Assembly: GCA_964036275.1 (NCBI GenBank)
Contig: OZ038435.1
Span: 21,190,059-21,254,058 of the forward strand
Reading direction: 5' to 3'
DNA: 64,000 nucleotides
Origin: Litoditis marina
Taxonomy: Eukaryota; Nematoda; Chromadorea; Rhabditida; Rhabditidae
Made by a program: the position numbers and the translations under genes. The notes under the pieces were generated by a model that was not told the DNA's origin, made no database searches, and saw only the letters and a program-made list of their open reading frames with translations. This document shows, one piece after another, positions 26,947 through 41,300 of the stretch. How positions within the stretch are numbered: position 1 is the first letter of the stretch; the number at the start of each line of letters is the position of its first letter.

Positions 26947-29272
26947 CAAGACTACTAACTGGTTTCGATCTGTTGCATCTTCCCGATGACCGTTCCCACT
27001 GGCGCGTCTTCGCCCACATTGAACAGGTAGTGGCTGTTGCTGAACTTCGGGACCGGCACGTCGGGGGCGACCACGTTTACGGAGACCTGAAGAGAGATAT
27101 AAAACCTGGAAATAAAAAAATAAAACGCATTAGAATACGTTATATTATTAATCGGTCCTCGATTACATTCAAAGTTGGAAAACGGGATCAAACCCCTTGC
27201 ATTGTAAGGGGGTCTAGGCTAGATCCTGAAATACAATACTCTACGGACTATTGTATCAAATTCAAGAGACTCCTTATAAAATAGAAATACGTAGTTAAAG
27301 AAAGAAGATTATGTGGTCCAATCGCAACGCTTCAGTCCTTTAAACCGCAATACACTTTTCAATTGCAGTTTAAAGGACCGTTGACACGGGATTGGTCCAC
27401 ATAATCGCCTTGATTTCAATTAAATACAAAATACACCACAAATTTAGGAAAATCTTACCTCAGCGGTAGAATGATGAGGTGGATTGGCCATATCAGTGGC
27501 CTTGACCACAAATGACAGCGAGCTGCCGACTGAAAGAGAAATAAAACTTTCAACACTTCAATTCTGAATGTTTCTATTTTTTCATCATTACCAACCATAA
27601 AAACACACTTTTTGTGCCAATTTGGATCTGTTTTGAAGTTATTCAATGATACTAAACGCTAAATAGCACTCACTTCCTATCTACGGTGACCTACCACATA
27701 CAGTAACCCCCCCCCCCCTTACGTAGTCCACTCTACTCACCGTACTTATCCAGCCCCTTTCCTGCCACCGAAACCGTTCCCTGCCTTGGATGAACCTTGA
27801 ACAGGCTGGCCGCATCTCCGTCGGCTGTCAATAGCGAGTACTCGATGACGTCATCCTCATCCGGGTCAGAGGCGGAGACCATCAGAACGGACTCGCCCTC
27901 AGAGGAGAGAGAGGACACGGAGCACGAGTATCTGGAAGGAGTATTATTAGTTATATCTTTATTATTTTAAATAATGTTATTATCGAAACGGATCTTATTT
28001 GATTACTTCGAATCAATCTCTATCCACATCAAGTTTTGATTTTCGCGAGAATACCCAGTTACTTCTCAAAAGCCTACCATATATTGCTACTACAGCATCT
28101 CATTCAATTTCCGATCAAAATTAGAATTGTTACAATTTTTTTTTACATAATCACAAAACCGCATAGTAAAGAAGGACGATTATGCGGTCCAATCGCAACG
28201 CTTCAGTAGTTTAAATCGCAATATATTTTCTAATTGCAGTTTAAAGGACTGTTGACACGGGATTGGCCCACATAATCGTCCTGCTTTAGAACATAAAAAA
28301 TAAAACCAACTTGTCGACGACAAACTGCGGCGGATGGTCGTTTTCGTCCATGACATTCAGGGTGAGGGTGGAGAAGGCTCGACGGCCGATGGAGTCCTCT
28401 GCTATCAGGGGAATGCTAGAAATATATACTAAAAGATACTGGAAATAACATTTAAAAACTAAGAAATTATACTGTAAATTAATTTAGGACTGAAAGAAAC
28501 AGGAAAGGGAAAAAGTAAAGAATTCTAAAATTCACCTCTCACACGAAATGTTTTTAGCCCTTCTAATACCCCAAATACCACTGTCCAAATACCTGCAAAC
28601 AGCCCATTGTTGGCCTAGTTTCGATATAAAATCAGTTCCAGTAAACAAAAACTCACACATAAATGCTTGTATTCGACCGGGCCAGCGACTTCTTCTGATG
28701 TATTTTCCCACTCGATTTGTCCACTCGGACCGGCCATGCCCGATATTCCTTCCCGCCTCCCAGTGAATAATGAATGGGCGTAACTCCGTCCCGGGCACGG
28801 ACTGTCAGAAGGGAGGAACGGTTCTCGACGGCACTGAAAAGCGACAAATCAATAAATTGATGAACTCAATTTCATATAATGAAACACTTCAACTTAACAA
28901 TTACTCAGCGAAAGATGGCATTGTCCATAACTTACTTAAAAATGAATCATTTGAAACGGTGAACTAATGTTTAATCATTTCACTTATTACTATTTGTGTA
29001 CTTGCTGGATCACGTGGAAACACGTGAAAAACGTGAGAAAAACACGTACTTGTTCTCCCTGACTCCGACCACATATTGACTTTGTTCGAATCGAGGAGGC
29101 GGCTGTCTCCTGCCAGATATTGAGATGATGACAGATAGCTGACCGTAGGCGGTGAAGACGCCGTCAGACACGGAGACATTCAACGTCTTTCTCACGTCTA
29201 TCACGTCATCATCCTCGATTGAGCGGGCGGTGGTTACCTGGAAGAAAAACTGTACCAAAAAAAGGAAAACGG

Positions 29273-29354
<82 letters not shown>

Positions 29355-32300
29355 TGATAGAAAGAGCAAGAGATGGGAGAGCAGGTATGAGAAAGAGGAA
29401 GAGGAGGTGATGATGAGCACATAATCATCATGAATACATACCTCTCCGGTGTGTTTGTCCACGTGAAAGAGGGTCTCGTCCCCGTCGATGACCGAATACA
29501 GCAGGCGATGTCCCTCCGGCAGGGAAGAGACGGCATCCTGGAAAGAAAAACAATTAGGAGACATTAAAGGAAGGTTAAAGAATGACGATTATGTGCTCCA
29601 ATCTCAACGCTTCAGTCCTTTAAACTGCAATACATTTTTAAATTGCAGTTAAAAGGACTGACACGCCGAGATTGGAGCACATTATCGTCCTACTTTAAGG
29701 CACCGAAATTATAGCATGATCAGGTAACGAAGCAATTCCTAGTTTCTCTCCTACGGACCCTAACCCTCTATGGATACTTCTCTATTGTGTTGGTTCTGAT
29801 AGTCTGAATGAAGACACGCACAGCTAAAATAGTTTCCGTAAAGCTTATTATTATTATTATTATTATTATACTAATTTATATTATCCTTATTATTATTACC
29901 ACCGTACCTCATCGGTGACACTCATGATGGCCACAAACTGTCCACCGGCAGCCGTGTCCGACAATTCGGCCGTCGCAAACGGGTTCGAAAAACGAGGCGC
30001 CTCGTCGTTCACGTCTTCTACCTGCAATAAGGGAAAGAAATTGGGAGCCGAACAAGAAGATTGTAATTATTTTAAAAATATGGTGTATTTATAGAAGAGT
30101 GTGGAATTTTAGATAAAAATGATGAAATAAAGAAAGTAGAGCCATTATATGATTCAGAAACACTAGTCCAAATTTTTAGATACTCAACCAAACGGTTTTA
30201 AAAGAAATGTTGTACTATAAAAGTAGTGAAACCAAAACAGTTGTAAACCAACCTCAATAACCAGTTTCGCCTTTCCTCTCAGCTGGGATGAATCGGATGC
30301 CACCAGTGTGACGTCATATCGCTTCTTCTTCTCAAAATCGATCGATTTGGCCAGCGAAACGACGCCCGACTCCAGGTCAACTCGAACTACTGTAAACAAA
30401 GACATCAATATGATCCACACTATGAACCCCGCTTATAGTGCCGATTTCGGTATTTCCGGTTAGAATGCAGCTAAATTCACGTGTCTGTATTAAACGAAAA
30501 CTAAAATATACACATGTTTTCGTCAGTTCAAACGCCAAAATAAAATTAGCTTTTCAGTTTTCCATACTTATATTACAGAGTTGAATTATTTAACAGAAAC
30601 CCAACAAAAACTACCACATTTTCCGTCAAAGTATCGTTATTAAGAGACGAACCTTCTGAATCCGGGCCCTCAGCCGCATAGGTGACGTCATCCTGGGCTC
30701 CGTCGGCGTCCGTGGCGAGTACCGTAATAAGCTCCGCCCCCGATGGAGTCGACTCGCGTACTTGGATACGGTAGATGGACGAGTTGAACACGGGACTATT
30801 GTCGTTGATGCCAGATACCTGAAACTAGTTTGGGTAACTGAAAGATCAATGTCATATCATTACAGCTGGTTTGTAAACTGAACTGTTGGGAACGGAAAAC
30901 TTGAATTTCGACTGTAAATTTACTATGGACGACGCCCGAAACATATAGGCATATAGCTAACCATTTCGATAAGATTCCAACACAGCAAAAACCAGATCTA
31001 CAGTAACCTTCCCCCACCAACCTTGACGAGAACATGTGCGACAGCTGTCATATCGTCCCTCGTGACGTCACTCGCCATCACCGTCAGATTGTATTCTGAA
31101 GTCTCCTCGTCGTCCAGTCGTCTTGCCACAAATACCAGGCCTGAAACATTGGAATGATTTATGGAGTTTGGTAAAAACAATGCAACCAGTACTGACAGAA
31201 AAACAACTGAAAACTGAAAAGTTGTTTATCAACAAGCTTGCGAACCATTTCAAATTGAAGCTTCATAAGCTTCAGTTTTAGTTATGAATTGTCTTGCCAA
31301 CGCTACACTACGCTAAACAATGTGAAACGGAAGAAAAGACATAGGTCTTTCGAACTCTACAACTTAAAAAGTAACCAAATGTAAAACTCACCAGTTTCCG
31401 GTTCAATGTCAAACGAGTCATGTTGGTTTCCGTCCTCGATCGAATAAATCAGATGGCCGTTCGTGTTGCTGACAGCCTTCACAGTGACAACCTAATAAAA
31501 CGAATAATTACGACTCGACCGAAATAAAGAGTTCAACATTCTTAAATAAAAAACGGTTGGTGAAATCATCAAGTAGAATGACTGTCAAGAAATATACAGC
31601 CGTACTCTAAAGTTGCAATCTTCTTATAGAAAACCACAGAAAAATACCCAAAACAACAACAAAGTAACCAAAACCAACCGCCGTTCCGATCTTGGCCGAT
31701 TCGGCCACTTTTCCCTCGTAACGTCTATCCGAGAACAGAGGCCGGGCCTTCTCCACAACTTCCACGCGCACTACGGCAGAAGACTTGCGCGAGGGAGTTC
31801 CTAGAAAATATATGGTTTTGGAGGAGAAATAACAACAACAACAAAATACGATCAACAGAAAACTAGAGCAATTTTGTTACCTTTCAAAAATCTTTTCGGG
31901 ATTACGTGCATTTTCTTTTTAAGACTTCTCGACTGGTTAGAAAATGTGACACACTGGAAACCACGTCAACAAGCCAGATATTATTGAACGAGAACGAACA
32001 AAACGGCAAATTGAAGTCAAGTCAACAACAATACATACCTCTATCGATTGCCTCCACCGTGAACTTGTGTACTTTGGTCTTTGTCAGCTGTCCATTAATC
32101 GATATTTTTCCGTCGTGTTTGTTGAGTCGGAAAATGGACGGAAGATCGTTGGATACGTACTGAACCATACCGTTTTCACCTGAAAACACCAAATCACCTT
32201 CAGCTTGAAACTTTTAACATCAGGTCAGTCATACAGCAACGCTCGAGGCACAATGAAAAAACTACGTACGGAGGAAATGAAGAAAAAAGTTATAGAAAAA

Positions 32301-35300
32301 CCTTTGAGCAAGCTTACTCAGTCTTGTACACTGTATACGCCATGTAGTACATAAAACTACATCTATACAACAAACCGTTACCATTCAGAACGATGTACTT
32401 ATTATCAATGAACAGTTTCTTCAACATAAAAACCTACCGTAATCGTTATCGATAGCCTTGACGGCCACCACTTTGTCGCCAGCCTTGGCGTCTACTCCAA
32501 TGATGACGTCATAGGGGAGGGAGACAAAGCGGGGGGCGCAGTCGTTCACGTCTTCCACGTGCACAGATACGACACAATGGGCAACAGAGGGATGTAACTC
32601 GTGCGAACGGGCCTACAATGAATTGAACATCGAATAGAAAATTGACGAACTTGGCGGAATGCCAAAAAATTAGAATGGCTTTTCTGCTGAAACATATTTG
32701 TTACGAAGATCAAAATTTGAATGGTACTTAAATACTCGGCAACTTTCTTAAAAGCAAAAACCATTCAAAAACGAGCTCCTTTTCGCCTGAACGTGAAAAA
32801 TATGTTATTTTCGATGTACATGACTCAATGGAGAAAACAAACTGTTACCAATCAATATCAAGAGCCCACCTCAACGAGTAGCCTGACAACGTCTTCCTTC
32901 TCCCTATCTAGAGCTGGACCAGCCAACGCAAGTACACCCGTTCCAGAGTTGAGGATAAATTCATCTCGTTCCGTCATCAGAGAATAGGTGACTGGAGCAC
33001 CTGCTGCAGCTCCTATCGCGGTCACCTACAAAAAACGGATATGAAAAGATCGATCGATAAATGGAAGAAAATTACTTCAAACTCTCAGAATCTTGTAAAA
33101 TGTCCCCAACGGAATACCTACCAGACATTTCAGAACGCATAATCAGCAAACTTTGAATTCAATGAGAAAGCCGAAATAGTAAACACTGAACAAATAATGA
33201 AAAAAGAACACCACTGAAACGTACCGCTAGCACGTGTTTCCCGACCGGGAAGGTGGTGTTCTCGACTACTGTAGCCGAATATTCCTGCTGTGCACAACGG
33301 AATCCGTTGGAAACCGAGGGCTGGACTACTTTGATGGAAACGGTGGTAGATGCAGAGTGGATTCCGTCAGTGACAGAGACAGATAACTGAAAATATAAAA
33401 GTTGGTTGATTAAAAAATCCTTGGTTATCAGGAGCAAGTACAAAGTTCCCAACATCCCAACGGAAAACTAATTCACTGACGGAAATGTTGTTTATGTTCA
33501 AAAATGTCAGAACGGTAAAATACCACTTGGTTTGTAAGAGGCTGTCAGCATAAACTAAGGCAATATAACATTAGGCCAGTTTTCATACCATACGCACAAA
33601 AGCAACGAACAACCCACCTCGTATTCCTTGTTCAGGTATTCTTCCGTCAGAGTTGTGATCGAACCATCCCCAGCATCAACAGCGAACAATTTCTGCAGGT
33701 CTTTGCTCTGAAAACGTCAACATGACCAAAACTTATCTCATGAGTCTTACGGGAGAGAGAGAGAGTAATTTCAAAAAAAAAAAACCAAATTCGCCATTTA
33801 ATTCTACAAAACGCGAAAATTTGAAGTTGGACTAACAACTATCTTTACCCTAGATTTCGCACACGTCCCACATGCCTCACCTTCAGGAAATATCTCAGCT
33901 TGCCGACGGCGTCTACGTCAGTCGCGTGCGGTCGGGCGATCGCGACGCCGGCTACGGTAGGCAGATGGAGCACGGATTCGTAGTTGGATTCGGTGAAAAC
34001 GGGTGACTCGTCATTCTCGTCGGAAACTGAGACAATGACGAGAGCTGGCACGGACGAGGTGCGTACCGGCTGACCCATGTCGCTGGAAATAGGGAGAATA
34101 TTATAAAATGAATAATGAAATGTATCATTATGATACTATTAATCCTATAAGATAACCTTTTCATCCAATTTGCAACTCAAAATCAAAACAAACATTTCGA
34201 GTACTTTCATGAGTATGTCAAACCTATAATACTACCAACCCTGTAAGATAACTGTTTCATCCTCTATGTAACTCGAAGGCGAAACCAGCATTCCAAGTTC
34301 TCTCATGCGTATGTTCAAACTTATGAATCATCCGTGACTTACATAGGTAAAACGTCACCGAAACTTCGAAAAAACTCTAAATTATACAAAATATATTTTT
34401 TATAAACGTTTTCACATCACGACCAACCTGGCCTGCACATAGAACGACCACTCCGTCATCTTCTCAAAGTCCAATGGTTTTCTGCTGCGAATTGCGCCCG
34501 AGACGAAATCCACGACGAAATAGGGGTCATTCTGGTTGAGAAGTCGATATCCGACCAGGGAATTAGGCCCCGAGTCCCCGTCAGTGGCAGATATTATCAG
34601 CGGAGAATGGTCTGAGAGAAGGACCGCCGAGCCTGCAAAACATAGATATCGATTTTCCCACTTTTGATCTACTAACTCAATAATGCCAACAAACTTTCAA
34701 ACCAACACATCTGAACGTGTTTGTGGGGCGCGAAAAAGAGAGGTGTTGATGAACAATATTGCGTTCAACACGCAAAACAATCTCACTGAAACTTCTATTC
34801 ATGTAAATTAACAAGTCAAAATTTGATCTACCCACCCAAAGGACTATTCTCGCGAATGGTTCCTTGATAGACCTGGGTCTTGAACACCGGACTGTGTTGA
34901 TTCGTGTTCGTTGGCTTCACAATCACCTGGAAAAAAATTCAATCTTGAAACGTGTAAAAAAGTAAAGACTACGTGACCATGCCAGAGCAAAGCAGCAAAG
35001 TATATGTCAAAATATTGCCCGAAAAAGTCAGAGAAAAACTCTCTTATCAATATCAAACACAAACTATTTTTCGATCACAAGTAGCAACACCAAAAACAAA
35101 ACTATTTCTATCAATAACATGGATTCTCTAATTTTGGGACAGATATCCAATCTACCGTACCTTTGCCGATTGTCTCTGACCGTCTCGTCCCTCCGCCTCC
35201 ACCGTACACTCTACCGACTTGGCTCGTTCGTTGGTCAGCCATTTGGTCAGAGAAACAGCGCCAGATAGCTGAAAGTGATAATTATTTTATTATTATTATA

Positions 35301-38300
35301 AACAAAAAGATCATAAAGAAACTTATAAAGTACAATCAAAAGTACACAATGAACAACCAAAGCGTCTAATCCACTCAGAGCATTAAATCTGTAGTAGCAC
35401 AACCAAACTACTGGGTCTGAAAACTCTACCTTTTTCATTATGTAATAGATGTATTTACCCAAATAAATTACTTCCTTTCAAAACATCTGACGAATTTGAA
35501 AAAAAACCGGAAACCCCAAAAACCGAACCAACCGGGTGGACATCGAAATAGGGACAGGGCTGTCGCATACTGTACTTTGCGTGACCATTCGGCTGGGTGG
35601 AAACAACGAGGAGAACACTTCCGATAGGGGTAGACTCACGAATGGAACGCTGGTAGACTTGTCTGTAAAAAAGTTATTAAGGTTATATCAAAATAAACCG
35701 TATCCATTGGACATTAGCTCAACCCTCAGAGCCGGGCGAGATCCCGAAACCTATTTTTTGCTGCAAAACTATGTTTCGATAGAACGTTCTTGTTCGAGAA
35801 AATTCAAACTTTGTAGTAAATTTATGGTAGCACCTTTCTTAATTACAGTATTAATATTTTAATAGTATTGAAGTAGTAAACTATCTACCTCTCGAACCGA
35901 ATCTTCATTCCCTCCTCCGCCGTCGTCTGAATCCTGACGGTAGCCGTATCCGTCAGTGCGTATCTTCCGCCATCCGTCGCCCTCACCGTTAGAATGGACT
36001 CGGCATAGTCTTGGGACAGCCGTTTGGCTACTCCAATATCGCCGGTGGCAGGGTCGAGGGAGAAGAAGCCCAGCTCGTTGCCTGAACGGGAACGGGTAAA
36101 AAAGTAGAAGAGCTATGAATGAAAACGTATAACAACATAGAAAACGTGATATTTTCATCGAAAAACTTGAGATTTACTGTTCTGACGGCATAACCAATCC
36201 TCAATCCACGGCGGGAGGGTGCAGATCATAGAGACCCAGAATGTTAGGTAATGTCTGCGCCCTCACCTAGCCTTTGTTGCGGGTCAGACAGCTGGAACGA
36301 ATGCTTGCAAACTGACCGCTGACAATCGAGTACTTGACGACCCCGTTGTCTCCAGAATCCGAATCATGGGCGAGAATAGTCTCGATGATGGCTCCGACCG
36401 GGGTACTGTAAGCAACACATATAATTTACTCACTTTACAACAAAGTTCACTTCTAATGTTTTCCAGTTTATGCCCAAAACCAAACTACCACATGACACCT
36501 ACAGCACGCACGTAAAAACACAAAGTCTCAAACTAATCGCCCAAATTTTAGTTTTAGTGCGCACATAATACTAAAAATATGGCGAAAACCCCGCATCTCA
36601 CAACGACCTCAATATCCTGTTCCATAGTACATATTACGCACAACAAAAACGCAAAACACGTACCTGACAACAACTTCCACATCCATCTCCTTTCGGGCAA
36701 ACCTCGGCGAATTGTCATTATCGTCGGTGATTCCAATGACCAAAGTGGCAAAGTTCACGAGGGTTCCCTGGCGGGCCGAGACGACCAAACGGACCTCGCG
36801 ACACGTCTCAAAGTCCAGTGACTCAATGACTAGTACGTTACCGGTGCTGGAAAGGAACTTCAATTTTACAAGCAAGAAACGCGTGAAACTTGGTGGATTT
36901 CACCAAACTTTACAAAACAAAACGCGGCCTTTTTCAAACTTACAGATGAGCAAGAAATCGTAGTTTTCCTGTGCTTTCATCTCAACACATAACCAAAAAC
37001 CCGTAGTATGAAACTAATCTTGTTCTAATGTACAGTACCCAGGTCCATATAGAAATGACGATGACTATCTACCCACCTCGGTTCCACCCTGAACTTGTCC
37101 TCCATCGCAGTATCTTCTACCGAGAAGATTGAGTAGATGACGGGCTTCGTTGTGATACCAGTCTCCTGGGTAGTGGCCTTCAGGGTGTAGATCTGGGTGC
37201 CGATCGCGCTCTTTTCCGATATCTAAGAATAATAAAAATATAAATAATAAAACCATTTATTGAACTGAGTGATTTAAAGAAGAACACTACCAAAAACCTA
37301 CAAACAAGTGAAGAAAAAGCTTCAGGGAAGAGCTCGGTAGGCTCAGTCTGAGTACTGCGACTGCCACCTACCACCCACATCTTAGCACTTCGTATGTCAA
37401 ATACTTGATATTTCTATATTATGATCATGTTGCTACTATTTGACTGAAGAGCATTCGTACCTGGGTACGGTAATGCTGGGCGGAGAACTGCGGACGAACG
37501 GTAGGCGAACGAGACATCTGGATCAAAACCTGAAAACACCACAGAATAGTAAAACTTGTAAAACTCAATTTTGAGACAAAATCGTGAATTTTCACGAAAA
37601 AAAGTTCGAATAATAAATGAACTCGTTTGGCCGAATAGTCAGCCAGACCTCACTGGTGCATGCCCATTAGGGTTGTTAATCAATTATGAAAAACCGATTA
37701 TTTCGATTTTCGACTTTCGAGCCATTTTGAAATTTCGATTCGATTTTGCGTATGTTTGGAAAAAACCGATTATTTCGATTTTCGAGCCATTTTGAAATTT
37801 CGATTCGATTTTGCGTATGTTTGGAAAAACCGATTATTTCGATTTTCGATATTCGTTATTTAATGGAAATCTCACTCCATGGGCTAGATGAATTATGTTG
37901 ATGCGCTATACTCATATCAGAACTATCGTATGATGCTTTCTAATCGAAATATGACCATTTTCAAGACTAGAATCGAAACTCGAAAATATTCGAAATTTCG
38001 ATTCTGAAAAATTTCGACTTTTTCGATTTTCGATTTTGAACAAATTTGGTCCAATCTCTGTTTTTCGAGTTTCGACTTTTTCGATTTTGGCGAAATTTCG
38101 ATTATATCGATCTCAAGATCGAAAATCGAAATTCGACTTTTTTCGATTTCGATCTTAACAACCCTAATGCCCATGATCTCAACAATAGTGGTGCAGCACT
38201 CTTGCCACTCACCTCCTTCGTATCATGTAGTTCCCCATCGGTTACCCTGAGTGTCAGGGTAAGTGTGGTGAGATTAACCGGCAGCTGTTGGATGGGCCTC

Positions 38301-41300
38301 GCGAGCAGGAGGGCCCCCGAGTCGGGTCTCACCGCGAACGTCTCCGCCTCGTTGCCACCCACGATGCTCCACCACGTCGGGTCTCCGTCCTCGTCGGACG
38401 CCTCCATCATGGCTATCGTCAGACCCACCTGGGGGAGAAATAAGATAAATATGCGGTATTTCACAATCATTTGAATGCAGAATCATTTGAATGTTGTATT
38501 GGCAATTGGAATACTTGTTGTAGTTTGATATCAATACATGTTTAATTCAGGAATATCGACAAATTCAATTCAAAGTACGCAATCGGCGGGATAGGAAAAC
38601 AAGCACCGTGAATCAGTGAATCTACACTGTATTTCGGAGAAGAGAAGTTTTTAGTTTCTCTCACCACTTTCTCTCTCTTTCACTTCTCTCTCTCTCTATC
38701 TCTCTCTCTCTCTTTCTATGTCTCCTATCTCCCTCTCACCTGATCCGCATCCGATATCGGTATAGGCGGCATGTTCTTTCTATCCTTAATCCGCGGCGCC
38801 CTGTTGGCGCCAATCCTCTTTGGTTGTGGCGCCCCCGTCAGAACGACGCGAGTCTGTGCCAACTGTGCGGGTCGCCCGCGATCCGTAGTTTGAATGGTCA
38901 AGGGGAACACCTGAAAATATCAACATAACAATAATTCGTAACATTCGAAGAAGGACGATTATGTGGCCCAATCCCACCGCTTCAGTCCTTTAAACTGCGA
39001 AACATTTTTCAATTGCAGTTTAAAGGACCGTTGACACGAGATTGGTCCACTTTATCGTGTTTCTTTAAGGAACAACTATCACATGTGGTCAACGACGAGA
39101 CAGTTCTCCGTATCTTCGAAAAACAGTATCTTACAAAACCTATGTCGTATTTAGTTTCTCTGTAGTAATGCCGGACACAAAGGGCACGTTAGATAATTTC
39201 CCTCACACACAAAATCGAATTGAACCCCAGAGCTACTCTCCATGTTCAATAGACAGGTTGTTCTCATACCAACCTCATCACCGCCTAACGGTTCGCTGGT
39301 CCCGATATATCCGTGTTCGTCAATGGAGAATCGAGCGTCGCCGTCCGTGATGTTGTAGTACAACTCGGCATTCTGTCCCGCGTCACTGTCCACAGCGAAT
39401 ACTCTGCAAAAGACACAGTTGAAACCGAAGTATACCGTATATAGATCAAGAGTTGACTACCGGGACAAATAAAAACAGAGTGCACAAAGATTTGAACGAT
39501 AAAAACTCCTATATTTCTTTCTTTGTTTCTTTCTCTCTACTTTCCTAGCTTTCCTAGAGATATACAGTACGCCGGCAGAAAACCCCTCGAATCAGGCACT
39601 CTGTTTTCCGAGTCCATCTAACCCTCATCCCTCACCTGCACACAACTCCGGTAGCTCCGGACATGACGTTGTAGTGGTGAATTGGCTGCGTGAAGACGGG
39701 TGCATTGTCGTTGACGTCATCGATGGAAACAACGACGGGGACTTGGGAGCACAGTTGAGGCTCGCCACCGTCGCAGATCGACACCCAGAGCTCATGCTCA
39801 CTTTGCGTCTCGCGGTCCAGCTTACGTGAGCCCGAGGTGGTGATGTAGCCTGAACAGAGAACTCAATGTACACCAAAAAAGTGTCTTTCAGTTTGAGAAC
39901 TTTCAATTTTCGAATTATGAATGTATCGGATTATGTACAAATTCTCAGCACAATCTAGAACCGCCAATACAAACAAACAGCACTAGTTGTTTGTATTTTA
40001 ACCAGATCAGTAAAATCAGCAAGAGAAGAGCTTCAAGTAAATAAACGGAATCCTATACACAAACAAACTCCTCAACCAGTAAAACACCTGAATACAATAT
40101 GTGTAGATCAAGATCAAAAAACTGACCGGTAGCTGGGTCTATTCGGAAGAAGCTCTGCGGGTCTCCCTTGACTATCTTGAACTGCAGCGGAGACGGCTGG
40201 TCGTCCATTTCATCCCCGTCTGATGCTTCAAGTTTGATGATCACCTGGTTCTGCAAATACCTTATGTATTCATCTTCATGTTTTTAGTGTATGCTTCAAA
40301 AATTTCTTCTCGAATGCGATGGTGTCAGAAACATCACTATTATGTTCGTGTTATTGTAAAATACCCAATACAACTATCTCTTCCTTACTTATGTCCATTT
40401 GTTAAAACTGATTATATGGATTGTTCAAACAGATTATATGAACCAACCAACCAACGAATTTCGCAAGATAATCGTCGCCCAATCTCTCTCACTCCCCCTT
40501 CCCATTACTGTAATTGTAATCAGAGAATATGTGGAATTTGGAATATTCCTGCACACGTCATCTACCCCAAACCACTACCCTACCTGTGCTGAGTTCTCCT
40601 TCACCGTTGCATAGTAGATGGGTTGCATGGCCACCGGTCGATGGTCATTCTTGTCAAGGACGCGAACGAATACGTGGAGGACTGCCGACCGCGGCCGCGC
40701 GGCGTCATCCGTCACCTGGACGGCCAGCCAGTACTTCCACTTCTCTTCCCGGTCCAACACGGATAGGGTTCTGATAATTCCTGGAAACATAAATGTTATA
40801 CGACTGATTTTTTTTTCTGAATTTCTCATTTTAATGAAGAAAACATATAACTCACATCAAATGACGATTTGGTTTTTCCTGCTCAAGTAAGCGAGCCGAA
40901 GTCTCATTTCAAAACAATATTAGTTTTTAACAAATTTTTATGAAAAAATCATTTAGTAACTCCTCTGAAAACACCTTCTCAACCGCGAATTCCGACTTTT
41001 GCGGAAGTCAGTCCCTAACAACCGCACTAATTCTCCGATACTCAACTCTGTCCCTAATATGCAAATGTGGTCTGTTTATGATGCCTTGGAGGCAGCAATC
41101 TGTCCACCCTTGTTATTATGAGAGACCACCACCCGGGTGACAACTCTGATTAATTAAGTCAACCAAACTGGCCATATACATATCACCCAGCGCAAACTAT
41201 ACGCTCATTTGGCCGTACTACACGTAAACATAATAGTCACGTGTACGTGGACTTTATCTTTGTAATTTTTACGTTTTGAGCATTATTTACGTCAATGGTG

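Larger units (their letters stand above)
19485..30021 (-). other. Fat-like gene exons 50-75: last cadherin repeats
   Basis: Exons: 29908-30021, 29442-29537, 29050-29237, 28657-28833, 28311-28415, 27741-27931, 27459-27529, 26960-27086, 26568-26746, 26116-26277, 25777-25929, 25444-25554, 24969-25157, 24480-24698, 24011-24199, 23582-23762, 23404-23477, 22986-23121, 22614-22732, 22276-22371, 21662-21793, 21263-21400, 20746-20934, 20103-20270, 19753-19881, 19485-19580. Linkers seen: [88 protein letters not shown]. The repeats nearest the membrane have the most regular calcium sites. Confidence 0.88.
30253..40780 (-). other. Fat-like gene exons 24-49: cadherin repeats
   Basis: Exons: 40584-40780, 40127-40250, 39636-39849, 39274-39403, 38740-38910, 38213-38428, 37461-37529, 37077-37222, 36664-36846, 36317-36405, 35889-36081, 35533-35662, 35161-35268, 34836-34926, 34428-34632, 33881-34082, 33618-33707, 33225-33386, 32870-33025, 32438-32612, 32039-32179, 31679-31800, 31392-31491, 31022-31140, 30653-30818, 30253-30389. 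Clear calcium linkers: [66 protein letters not shown]. Several repeats have linkers without the acidic motif (for example [17 protein letters not shown]), mixed among intact ones. Confidence 0.86.

Noticed and set aside
37640..38170. CRISPR-like array because of repeated CGATTTTCGA units
   Set aside because: Units are irregular, there are no spacers, and the block is bounded by transposon inverted repeats and a target duplication.
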